Of a stretch of DNA of 64,000 bases, positions 42,842 to 50,272 are shown one piece after another; positions within the stretch are counted from its first letter, which is position 1; every line of letters starts with the position of its first letter. This DNA is from an uncultured Eubacteriales bacterium (GTDB taxonomy: Bacteria > Bacillota > Clostridia > Peptostreptococcales > Anaerovoracaceae), in assembly GCA_900318105.1 (NCBI GenBank), contig ONJG01000001.1:18309-82308 (forward strand), in the 5' to 3' direction. The notes below the pieces were generated by a model. The model did not search any database and had not been told where the DNA came from. It saw only the letters and a list, made by a program, of their open reading frames with translations. The position numbers and the translations under genes are program-made.

Positions 42842-42870
42842 ATTGTACACTCATCAATACATTTGTGCAA
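42842..42870 (-). promoter_or_regulatory. Consensus-like promoter of the candidate RNA
   Basis: On the minus strand TTGCAC (42870-42865), exactly 17 bp, TACAAT (42847-42842). It points into the structured region and away from larE. Confidence 0.75.
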
Positions 42871-42992
42871 TAGCAATAATGTTTTTGTATGTTTTTTATT
42901 GTGAACCCACAAAAATGTGATTGATATTGTTTGCTGCAGTTGCGCTCAAAAGGCTGGAAATATAATGGTTTAGGCAATATAATTGTAATGTT

Positions 42993-43736
42993 ATGGAATT
43001 GAAGGAATTTTTTGAACTGAATCCAAAGGCGGCCATTGCTTTTTCAGGCGGTGTGGACTCTGCATATCTGCTGTCCGAGGCGGTTAGGCTCGGAGCGGAT
43101 GTGACGGCTTACTGCGTGCACTCTGAGTTTCAGCCGGCGTTTGAGCTGGAGGATGCAAGGCGGACAGCTGCACAGGCTGGTGCCGATCTTAAGATTATAG
43201 AACTCAGCGTTCTAGGAGACGATGCGATTACATCGAATCCTGAGGACAGGTGCTACCATTGCAAGAGCCGCATAATGGGAGCGATCAGGGAGGCTGCGCT
43301 TGCCGACGGATACGAAGTGCTGCTGGACGGGACCAATGCATCGGATGATGCAGATGACAGGCCGGGCATGAGGGCGCTTTCTGAACTCGGGATAAAATCG
43401 CCACTCAGAGAGTGCGGCATCACTAAGGATATGGTGAGAGAAGCTGCGAGGGCTGCCGGGCTTGATGTGTGGGACAAACCCGCATATGCCTGCCTTGCTA
43501 CAAGGGTGCCGATGGGGGAGATAATAAGCGAAGCAAAGCTTCGCGCGACTGAGAAGGCCGAGTCGCTTATGATGGCGATGGGATTCAGGGATTTCAGAGT
43601 GAGGTGGAGAGGACATGACGGACTGGTGCAGGTTACGGCGGAACAGTACGATGAGGCGATTGCCAGGCAGCATGAAATCGAGACGGCACTCGGAAGATAT
43701 TATGATCATATAGAGATAGACGAAAACACGAGATAG
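42993..43736 (+). CDS. larE: Pyridinium-3,5-biscarboxylate sulfur transferase
   Basis: A 247-residue PP-loop ATPase that adds the sulfur atoms of the nickel-pincer nucleotide cofactor. The PP-loop SGGVDS is at residues 18-23, GTNASDDADDRPGMRAL forms the middle, and ACLATRVPMGE the C-terminal active segment. Cysteines 87, 90 (CYHC) and 167 (ACLATR) are present; Cys167 aligns with the sulfur-donor/cluster cysteine of LarE, so a catalytic Fe-S type rather than a sacrificial enzyme is possible. larB follows by 19 bp. Confidence 0.93.
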   Translation: MELKEFFELNPKAAIAFSGGVDSAYLLSEAVRLGADVTAYCVHSEFQPAFELEDARRTAAQAGADLKIIELSVLGDDAITSNPEDRCYHCKSRIMGAIREAALADGYEVLLDGTNASDDADDRPGMRALSELGIKSPLRECGITKDMVREAARAAGLDVWDKPAYACLATRVPMGEIISEAKLRATEKAESLMMAMGFRDFRVRWRGHDGLVQVTAEQYDEAIARQHEIETALGRYYDHIEIDENTR

Positions 43737-43755
43737 GACATAAAGAGGAAACAAG

Positions 43756-44553
43756 ATGAACGGACACCACATGCACGGAAATGAAGAGATAGATGTAAGG
43801 GCCATACTTGAAGCTGTCGAAAAAGGAGAGATGAGCGCGGATGAGGCTTTGACCAGGATAAAGATAAAGCCTTATGAAGATATAGGCTATGCCAAGGTTG
43901 ATCTTCACAGGCAGCTCAGGCAGGGCGTGGCCGAGGTGATATACGGAGCAGGAAAGACCGCGGAGCAGATTGTGGGGATAGTGTCTTCGATGGCAGATGC
44001 AGGTCAGAAGAGCGTCATGATCACAAGGCTCGATGCGGATAAATCGGATTTGGTGGCAGCTGCCGTCGGGGCAGCCGGCATAAAGTATGAGTATCATGAA
44101 GCTGCACGCATAGGTGTCGCGGGAGAAGTTCCCGGACCGTCAGGCCTCGGGAGGATAGTGATTGCAACAGGCGGCACGAGCGATATACCCGTGGCGGAGG
44201 AGGCCGCCGTGACAGCCGAGACTCTAGGCAACGAAGTCGTAAGGCTTTATGATGTCGGCGTGGCCGGTATTCACAGGCTCCTTGACAGCAAGGAGGAGAT
44301 AATGAGCGCGAGCGTTGTTATCGCAATCGCGGGGATGGAAGGCGCTCTTGCAAGCGTGGTCGGCGGCATGGCGGACTGCCCGGTGATAGCGGTTCCGACC
44401 AGCGTGGGGTACGGCGCTGCATTTGAGGGTCTTACCGCACTTCTTTCAATGCTCAACTCCTGCGCGAGCGGAGTGTCGGTAGTGAATATTGATAATGGAT
44501 TTGGCGCAGGATATATGGCGCATATGATAAATCACATGAGCGCCAGGAAATAA
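43756..44553 (+). CDS. larB: Pyridinium-3,5-biscarboxylate synthase
   Basis: A 265-residue LarB, which carboxylates and hydrolyses nicotinic acid adenine dinucleotide to start nickel-pincer synthesis. The C-terminal ~150 residues resemble AIR carboxylase PurE (ATGGTSDIPVAEEAAVTAETLGNEVVRLYDVGVAGIHRL, MEGALASVVGG, PTSVGYGA); the N-terminal ~100 are LarB-specific (ILEAVEKGEMSADEAL). This composition excludes PurE itself. It is the second gene of larE-larB-larC1. Confidence 0.94.
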   Translation: MNGHHMHGNEEIDVRAILEAVEKGEMSADEALTRIKIKPYEDIGYAKVDLHRQLRQGVAEVIYGAGKTAEQIVGIVSSMADAGQKSVMITRLDADKSDLVAAAVGAAGIKYEYHEAARIGVAGEVPGPSGLGRIVIATGGTSDIPVAEEAAVTAETLGNEVVRLYDVGVAGIHRLLDSKEEIMSASVVIAIAGMEGALASVVGGMADCPVIAVPTSVGYGAAFEGLTALLSMLNSCASGVSVVNIDNGFGAGYMAHMINHMSARK

Positions 44554-44573
44554 AAGGGAAAGGGAAAAGGAAA

Positions 44574-45449
44574 TTGAGAAAAATGTACATAGACTGCAGC
44601 ATGGGAGCTGCGGGAGACATGCTGACTGCGGCACTGATCGAGCTGATGCCGGACAGGGACGAAGCCGTGGCCTCGCTTAACGGAATGAATATACCGGGGA
44701 TCAGATATGAGGCTATGGACGCCGTTAAGTGCGGAGTAAAGGGCACGCATGTGAGCGTGACATATAACGGAGTGGAAGAAATAACCGAGGATGTGCATGA
44801 GCATGAGCATGCAAATTCTCCCGAGGCAGAGAGCATCGCGCACGATGCCCCCGTGGCCGAGGTACATTTTCATGAACACAAACATAATACTCTGGCTGAT
44901 ATAGAGGAAATTATATACTCAATCAATGTATCCGACAGCGTAAAGGAAGACATAATCGGGGTATACGAAATAATCGCCGAGGCAGAGAGCATCGCACACG
45001 ATGCACCCGTGGCCGAGGTGCATTTTCATGAGGTCGGCAGCATGGATGCCGTGGCTGATGCGGCGGCCGTCTGCTACCTGATGGATAAGATAAGGCCGGA
45101 CGCCGTTGCGGTGTCGGACATCCATGTCGGCGCAGGCCTTGTGAAATGCGCACATGGAATACTGCCTGTGCCGGCGCCCGCGACGGCGAACATACTCGCG
45201 GGCCTGCCGACCTACGGCGGAGAAATCGAAGGAGAACTCTGCACGCCCACAGGCGCCGCGCTTCTCAAGTATTTCGGCACGGAATTCGGTGCGAAGTTCA
45301 GTATAGAGCTGTCCGGAAATGACAGCTTTCTGACGGATGAAGGAAAAGCAGCTAAAGAGTTAGTGACCGCAGGGCGCGGCATGGGGCGCAAGGACTTTGA
45401 AAGGCCCAACTGCGTAACGGTCGCTCTTGGAGAATCGGACAATCAATAA
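44574..45449 (+). CDS. larC1: Nickel-pincer cofactor insertion protein, N-terminal part only, with internal duplication
   Basis: A 291-residue protein equal to the first two thirds of LarC (CTP-dependent nickel insertion): YIDCSMGAAGDMLTAALIEL, EVHFHEVGSMDAVADA, VGAGLVKCAHGILPVPAPAT, CTPTGAALLKYF and a normal LarC1 end (PNCVTVALGE). The C-terminal metal-binding part is encoded 6.6 kb away at 52075. A 17-residue segment AESIAHDAPVAEVHFHE occurs twice (from residues about 84 and 136), the first copy ahead of the His-rich loop. The start is TTG 44574 or ATG 44583. nnrD follows directly. Confidence 0.92.
   Translation: MRKMYIDCSMGAAGDMLTAALIELMPDRDEAVASLNGMNIPGIRYEAMDAVKCGVKGTHVSVTYNGVEEITEDVHEHEHANSPEAESIAHDAPVAEVHFHEHKHNTLADIEEIIYSINVSDSVKEDIIGVYEIIAEAESIAHDAPVAEVHFHEVGSMDAVADAAAVCYLMDKIRPDAVAVSDIHVGAGLVKCAHGILPVPAPATANILAGLPTYGGEIEGELCTPTGAALLKYFGTEFGAKFSIELSGNDSFLTDEGKAAKELVTAGRGMGRKDFERPNCVTVALGESDNQ
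44823..45031 (+). repeat. 53-bp direct duplication inside larC1
   Basis: 44823-44875 and 44979-45031 match at 50 of 53 positions; all three differences are silent third bases. The offset of 156 bp (52 codons) keeps frame. Confidence 0.9.
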
Positions 45450-45450
45450 G

Positions 45451-46347
45451 ATGATAAGAAAGATAAGTGAAGAAGATATACGAAAGATGTTTCCGGCTAG
45501 GCCAAAGGACTGCCACAAAGGAAGTTTCGGCTATGTAGCCCTGATCGGGGGCTCTTTGGAATACAGCGGCGCGATAAGGCTGGCAGCCATGGCAAACAGC
45601 TCCATGAGAGCCGGAGCCGGCGTTGCGAGCATAGCGGCTCCGCGGAGCATATGCGATATAATAGCAGGACAAATTCTTGAAGCGACGATATTACCGCTTT
45701 CGGATGAGAACGGTAAGCTCAGGTTTTCCGAAGATGAGTTTTCCGAAATCTGCACCCGCTATGATGTGATAGCGTTCGGTATGGGAATCGGGCATACAGA
45801 AGAAACCGTAAAGGCCGTGGAATATCTTCTGAATAATTATGACAAGACTCTGATCGTGGATGCCGACGGCCTGAACGCGATGTCTGAGCTGGGCAGGGAC
45901 ACAATCTGCAGATCAAAAGCGAGGCTGGTTCTGACACCGCACGTAAAGGAATTCGCAAGACTGTCCGGGCTTGCTGTTGATGAGATAAAGGCGAAGCCTG
46001 ATGAGGCTGCCGCAGCACTTGCAGATGAGCTGAATGCGGTGGTGCTGCTCAAAGGAAGCACTACATATGTCGCAGCTCCTTCAGATGGAGAAGAGCAGCA
46101 GATTCTCTGCACAGACAGGGGCTGCCCGGGCATGGCAACGGCAGGAAGCGGGGATGTGCTGTCCGGCATACTGGCTGCGATATGCGTAAATGCGGACAAT
46201 CTGTGCACGGCAGCAGCTGCCGGAGCATATATAAACGGGCTTGCCGGAGAAATTGCTCAGAAAAAGAGAAGTGATGTTACTATGACCGCATCGGACACCG
46301 CACTCTGCATAGCCGAAGCAGTGGAATCTGTGGGAGACGGGTTTTGA
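45451..46347 (+). CDS. nnrD: ADP/ATP-dependent NAD(P)H-hydrate dehydratase
   Basis: A 298-residue ribokinase-like enzyme repairing hydrated NAD(P)H. KGSFGYVALIGGSLEYSGAIRLAAMA, IAFGMGIGHTEET, VDADGLNAM, LTPHVKEFARLSG and the PGMATAGSGDVLSGILAA anion hole identify the family. Only the dehydratase domain is present; the usual fused epimerase (NnrE) domain is absent. ATG 45451 lies 1 nt after the larC1 stop, so coupled translation is likely; a TTG 24 nt upstream is an alternative. Confidence 0.9.
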   Translation: MIRKISEEDIRKMFPARPKDCHKGSFGYVALIGGSLEYSGAIRLAAMANSSMRAGAGVASIAAPRSICDIIAGQILEATILPLSDENGKLRFSEDEFSEICTRYDVIAFGMGIGHTEETVKAVEYLLNNYDKTLIVDADGLNAMSELGRDTICRSKARLVLTPHVKEFARLSGLAVDEIKAKPDEAAAALADELNAVVLLKGSTTYVAAPSDGEEQQILCTDRGCPGMATAGSGDVLSGILAAICVNADNLCTAAAAGAYINGLAGEIAQKKRSDVTMTASDTALCIAEAVESVGDGF

Positions 46348-46382
46348 GAATACAGGAGGCCTGGTGATATACAGACGGGCTG

Positions 46383-46931
46383 ATGACAATGATTAAGAGC
46401 AGGATCAGAAAGAGGACATACAGGGCCATATACAGACTTCTGGACAGGGTGTCTCCTGTCCCTTTTGACTGCGGCACCATATGCGGCGCAGCATGCTGCA
46501 ATCCTGATGCAGGGGATGGTGAAGTAGGGATACTGCTTCTGCCGGGAGAAGACAAGGTGCACGATAAAAAGGACCCGTGGCTTTCCTGGGAGGAACTCCA
46601 TACAGATGAATACGAGCTGCCGAAGTCATGGAACGGCAAGGCATTTTTTGTGAAATGCCAGACTCCGCCGGTCTGCCCGAGGCATCTTCGGCCGATACAG
46701 TGCAGGAGCTTTCCTCTCCTGCCGCATATAAGCGAGAGCGGGGAACTGTCGCTGGTATACAATGATTACATACTCCCGTATGTTTGCCCCATGATAGAGG
46801 ATGAGACAGAGCTCGATGAGAGATTCGTAAAAGCCACGTTCACCGTATGGAAACATCTGATAAAGGATCCTCTGATATACGACTTCGTGTGGGAAGACTC
46901 CCGGGTAAGGGAAAGAAATACCGATAAATAA
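46383..46931 (+). CDS. YkgJ-like cysteine-cluster protein
   Basis: A 182-residue protein with a Cys pattern typical of YkgJ-related proteins: CGTICGAACC (from about residue 30), LLLPGE, then CQTPPVCPRHLRPIQCRSFPLLP and a late VCPM. Such clusters are thought to bind zinc or an Fe-S centre, but no function is established. It overlaps no neighbour; the Fe-S aldo/keto reductase starts 32 bp downstream on the same strand, so a joint transcript is likely. The ribosome site of ATG 46383 is weak. Confidence 0.75.
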   Translation: MTMIKSRIRKRTYRAIYRLLDRVSPVPFDCGTICGAACCNPDAGDGEVGILLLPGEDKVHDKKDPWLSWEELHTDEYELPKSWNGKAFFVKCQTPPVCPRHLRPIQCRSFPLLPHISESGELSLVYNDYILPYVCPMIEDETELDERFVKATFTVWKHLIKDPLIYDFVWEDSRVRERNTDK

Positions 46932-46963
46932 TCAATATGAGAAACGATAAGAAAGAGGGAGCT

Positions 46964-48145
46964 ATGGAGTATAAAAAACTTGGAAATACCGGACTTGAAG
47001 TGAGCGTTATCGCACTCGGGTGCGAGGCATTTGTCGAGGATAATAATAATGCGAAAGTCTTCCTGGATATGGCAGAGGAGGCGGGGATTAACTATTTCGA
47101 TCTGTTCTCGCCGGATCCCGGGGCCAGGAGCGCTCTCGGTGAGGCGCTGAAGGGAAGGCGCGAGAAATTCATCATACAGTCGCATATATCATCGGTATGG
47201 AAGAACGGTCAGTATGAGAGAAGTCGTAATCTGGATGATGTCAAGGCGGCTTTTGAGGATTCGCTTGAGAGGCTTCAGACAGACTATATCGATGTCGGCA
47301 TGATTCATTATTGTGATGCAGAGGCTGACTGGCAACAGATCAAGGATAACGGCATCGTGGATTATGCAAAGCAGCTCAAGGCTGAGGGTAAGATAAAGCA
47401 TATAGGACTTTCCTCACATAATCCGAAAGTTGCGATGAAGGCCATATCAGAGGGCGACATTGAAGTTCTGATGTTCAGTGACAATTATGTATATGACATG
47501 CTCCCGGGAACCGAAAACATAGATGACCTCTGGGCTGATGAGGTCTATGAGGGAGGCTTTAAGAACATGGATCCCGACAGGCAGAGGTTGTATGAGATGT
47601 GCGAGAGCATGGGCGTCGGTATCACTGTTATGAAGGCTTTTGCCGGCGGGGACATCCTGGATGAGAAACTCTCGCCTGCGGGTGCTGCTCTTACCGTGCC
47701 GCAGTGCATCAGCTATGCACTGTCGAGGCCGGCTGTTGCGACGGTATGCACGGGAGCCAGGAATGCGGAGCAACTAGCCGAGAGCATAAGATATCCGGAT
47801 GCGAGTGATGAAGAGAAGGACTACGCGGAGGCATTTGCGAATTTCCCGAGGGTCAGCTGGAGCGGGCACTGCATGTATTGCACGCACTGCCACCCGTGCC
47901 CTGCGGAGATAAATATCGCTGATGTGATGAAGTTTCTTAATCTCGCAGTTGCGCACAATGAGTCAAACGGGATAAAGGAAGGTTCGGCGGAGTTCAGAGT
48001 GCCGGACAGCGAGCGCGAGCACTACAGAGTACTCGCGCATCACGCGGGCGAATGCCTCGCGTGCGGTCTCTGCGAGACCCGCTGTCCGTTCGACGTAAAA
48101 ATCCGCGACAACATGAAGCGCGCGGAGGCGATTTTCGGACTTTGA
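46964..48145 (+). CDS. Aldo/keto reductase with C-terminal double [4Fe-4S] domain
   Basis: A 393-residue protein: an AKR barrel (residues about 1-290; YKKLGNTGLEVSVIALGC, DLFSPDPGARSALGEAL, HYCD, IGLSSHNP) fused to a ferredoxin-like tail with CMYCTHCHPCPAEI and CLACGLCETRCPF. This class transfers electrons between Fe-S partners and a carbonyl or similar substrate in anaerobes; the substrate is unknown. ATG 46964 follows GAGGGAG; the ATG 27 nt earlier lacks a ribosome site. GC-richer codons occur in the last ~50 residues. Confidence 0.9.
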   Translation: MEYKKLGNTGLEVSVIALGCEAFVEDNNNAKVFLDMAEEAGINYFDLFSPDPGARSALGEALKGRREKFIIQSHISSVWKNGQYERSRNLDDVKAAFEDSLERLQTDYIDVGMIHYCDAEADWQQIKDNGIVDYAKQLKAEGKIKHIGLSSHNPKVAMKAISEGDIEVLMFSDNYVYDMLPGTENIDDLWADEVYEGGFKNMDPDRQRLYEMCESMGVGITVMKAFAGGDILDEKLSPAGAALTVPQCISYALSRPAVATVCTGARNAEQLAESIRYPDASDEEKDYAEAFANFPRVSWSGHCMYCTHCHPCPAEINIADVMKFLNLAVAHNESNGIKEGSAEFRVPDSEREHYRVLAHHAGECLACGLCETRCPFDVKIRDNMKRAEAIFGL

Positions 48146-48164
48146 TTGTTAATTGGAGACATGC

Positions 48165-48980
48165 ATGAAAGTAACGGTTCTTGTGGACAATACAGACGGA
48201 ATCCGGGTCAAGGGTGAATGGGGCCTTTCGTTTTTCATTGAGTATGATGACAAAACAATTCTGCTTGACGCCGGACTTTCTGATTTGTTCGCGGAGAATG
48301 CAGAAAAACTCGGAGCAGATATTTCGTCTGTGGACATAGCAATGCTTTCGCACGCGCATGACGACCACGCAAACGGATTTGAGAAATTCTTTGAACTTAA
48401 TGACCGCGCAAAGTTGTACATAGCGGCAGACTGCTACGAAGACTGCTATGACAGGCACGGCCTGTTTTATAAATATGCAGGTATACCGAGAGGGATTCTG
48501 AAGAGACATAATGACAGAATTGTGAGAGCTGACGGAAAAATGCAAATCGCAGATGGCGTATGGCTGCTGGCACATTCAACTCCGGGCCTTGAAAGGGTCG
48601 GGGCTGATGCCCGCATGTTTCTCAGGCAGGGATTGTTTAAATTTGTTCCAGACGATTTCAGACATGAACAGAGCTTGATATTTGAATTGGATGACGGCCT
48701 CGGTGTATTCAACAGTTGCTCGCACGCAGGGGCGGATGTGATAATAAAAGAAGCGCAGGAGGCATTCCCGGGAAAGCCCGTAAAGGCCATGGCCGGAGGC
48801 TTCCATCTATTTAGAAAAGACGATGAATATGTAAAAGAATTCGCAAAGCGGCTCTCGTCAACGGGGGTTGAAAAAATATACACAGGCCACTGCACCGGAG
48901 CCAGAGCTCAGGCCATACTGAGAGAAGAGCTCGGAGACCGTATGCATGACCTCAGTGCAGGTCTGGAATTTGAATTATGA
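48165..48980 (+). CDS. MBL-fold metal-dependent hydrolase
   Basis: A 271-residue metallo-beta-lactamase-fold protein of the class related to 7,8-dihydropterin-6-methyl-4-(beta-D-ribofuranosyl)-aminobenzene-5'-phosphate synthase. The metal motif is SHAHDDHANG (HxHxDH); NSCSHAGAD and TGHCTGARAQ supply later ligands. ATG 48165 is placed by GGAG 7 nt upstream. Substrate unknown. It lies 19 bp after the AKR gene in the same direction. Confidence 0.88.
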   Translation: MKVTVLVDNTDGIRVKGEWGLSFFIEYDDKTILLDAGLSDLFAENAEKLGADISSVDIAMLSHAHDDHANGFEKFFELNDRAKLYIAADCYEDCYDRHGLFYKYAGIPRGILKRHNDRIVRADGKMQIADGVWLLAHSTPGLERVGADARMFLRQGLFKFVPDDFRHEQSLIFELDDGLGVFNSCSHAGADVIIKEAQEAFPGKPVKAMAGGFHLFRKDDEYVKEFAKRLSSTGVEKIYTGHCTGARAQAILREELGDRMHDLSAGLEFEL

Positions 48981-49010
48981 GGAATAAGGAAATCAGAATT
49001 AAGAATCAAG

Positions 49011-49276
49011 ATGAATCCAAGAGATAACAGCCGCAACAAAATGATAATCAAATATAATCTCATCGGTATAGGAATGAACCTGATACTGGCTGTGTTTAAG
49101 ATTACAGTCGGCATGCTGTCAAATGCACATGCCGTAATGCTCGACGGTATTAATTCGATATCGTTCCGGACTACTCCGTAACAAAGCGTGACGAAGATAT
49201 AGAGATATTTACCGACGAAGTGAGCAAGGTTTTTCCGGATGCACATCTTGGCATACACAGAGCCATAGATATGTGA
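49011..49276 (+). pseudogene. Remnant of a cation diffusion facilitator transporter
   Basis: From ATG 49011 the frame gives NKMIIKYNLIGIGMNLILAV and FKITVGMLSNAHAVMLDGINS, the first two membrane segments of a CDF protein, then loses homology and stops at TAA near 49184. Another frame from about 49169 gives DYSVTKRDEDIEIFTDEVSK and VFPDAHLGIHRAIDM before TGA at 49276, matching the cytoplasmic CDF tail. About 200 central residues are missing and the ends are out of frame, so a deletion killed the gene. Confidence 0.85.
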
Positions 49277-49328
49277 TTGCACCGGATTAAAAATACTGAG
49301 ACAGCAATGCCCGGAACAGAGGAAACAC

Positions 49329-50204
49329 ATGAATCTTAATGAGGCAATCAAATCGCAATACGGAAACGGCGTAACTGTTCTGAGCAGGAGGCCCGTTGCA
49401 GGAGGAGATATAAACAGAGCATATGCTCTGGAATTATCCGATGGCTCGAGGATTTTCATGAAGGCCAACAGCAGGGACAGGGAAAATCTCTTCATCTCGG
49501 AGGCGGACAGCCTCGAGGCCATCCGAAGCACAGCTGCCGTGAGAACGCCCCGCGTAATTGCACGCGGAACAGACGAGGATTTCTCATTTCTTTTGCTTGA
49601 ATATATTGAGACGGGATACGGGGACAGACGCTCGCATGAGATGCTCGGAAGAGAGCTCGCCGGAATGCACCGGGCGGACACGTCGCAGTTTGTTTCTGGA
49701 GGAAGATACGGTTTCAGAAACAACAATTATCTCGGATCCGGAGTTCAGATAAACACGGCCATGGACAGCTGGGTGGACTTCTTCAGGCAGTGCAGACTGG
49801 CGCCGCTTTTTGAACAGACAGCATCATATTTCAGCCAGGATGAGAGGAGGAAATCCGGGATTCTCCTGGACAGGCTGGACAGATATCTGCCGGAACCTGA
49901 AAGGCCGTCGCTCCTGCACGGAGACCTCTGGGGTGGAAATTATATGATAGACAGGGAAGGCAATCCCTGGCTTATAGACCCTGCGTCATATGTCGGGCAT
50001 GCCGAAGCCGACCTCGCAATGACGGAGCTGTTCGGTGGATTCAGCGATTCTTTCTACGCCGCATACAGGGAGGCTTTTGGCATCGATTCCGGATACAGTG
50101 ACAGAAAAGATCTGTATAATCTGTATCATCTGCTGAAACATCTGAAACTCTTCGGCACCGGATACCTGGGCCCTGCATTATCTGTATTATCCAGATACGC
50201 ATGA
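49329..50204 (+). CDS. Fructosamine kinase-family protein
   Basis: A 291-residue kinase-like protein of the fructosamine/ketosamine-3-kinase family, proposed to phosphorylate glycated amines for deglycation. PVAGGDINRAYAL and FMKANSR form the N-lobe, LHGDLWGGNYMID is the catalytic loop with its Asp and Asn, and LIDPASYVGHAEADLAMTELFGGF the metal segment. The length is normal. It is followed by 68 bp without coding and then a PP2C gene. Confidence 0.9.
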   Translation: MNLNEAIKSQYGNGVTVLSRRPVAGGDINRAYALELSDGSRIFMKANSRDRENLFISEADSLEAIRSTAAVRTPRVIARGTDEDFSFLLLEYIETGYGDRRSHEMLGRELAGMHRADTSQFVSGGRYGFRNNNYLGSGVQINTAMDSWVDFFRQCRLAPLFEQTASYFSQDERRKSGILLDRLDRYLPEPERPSLLHGDLWGGNYMIDREGNPWLIDPASYVGHAEADLAMTELFGGFSDSFYAAYREAFGIDSGYSDRKDLYNLYHLLKHLKLFGTGYLGPALSVLSRYA

Positions 50205-50272
50205 TGATATAATGTGAATCAGCGGATTGATGATCAATATATACCGATTGAAATAAATTGGAAGAAAAGAAA

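Noticed and set aside
42389-42992. T-box or nickel riboswitch for larE on the plus strand
   Set aside because: GGTGGTCCCTGCGGG only loosely recalls the T-box bulge, and the clear promoter and terminator are on the opposite strand.
44574-45449. Programmed frameshift joining larC1 to larC2
   Set aside because: larC2 is 6.6 kb away with its own start; nnrD follows larC1 directly.
49011-49276. Selenocysteine or frameshift explanation for the broken CDF gene
   Set aside because: The break involves a TAA, a frame change and loss of about 200 residues, so a deletion is the simple explanation.
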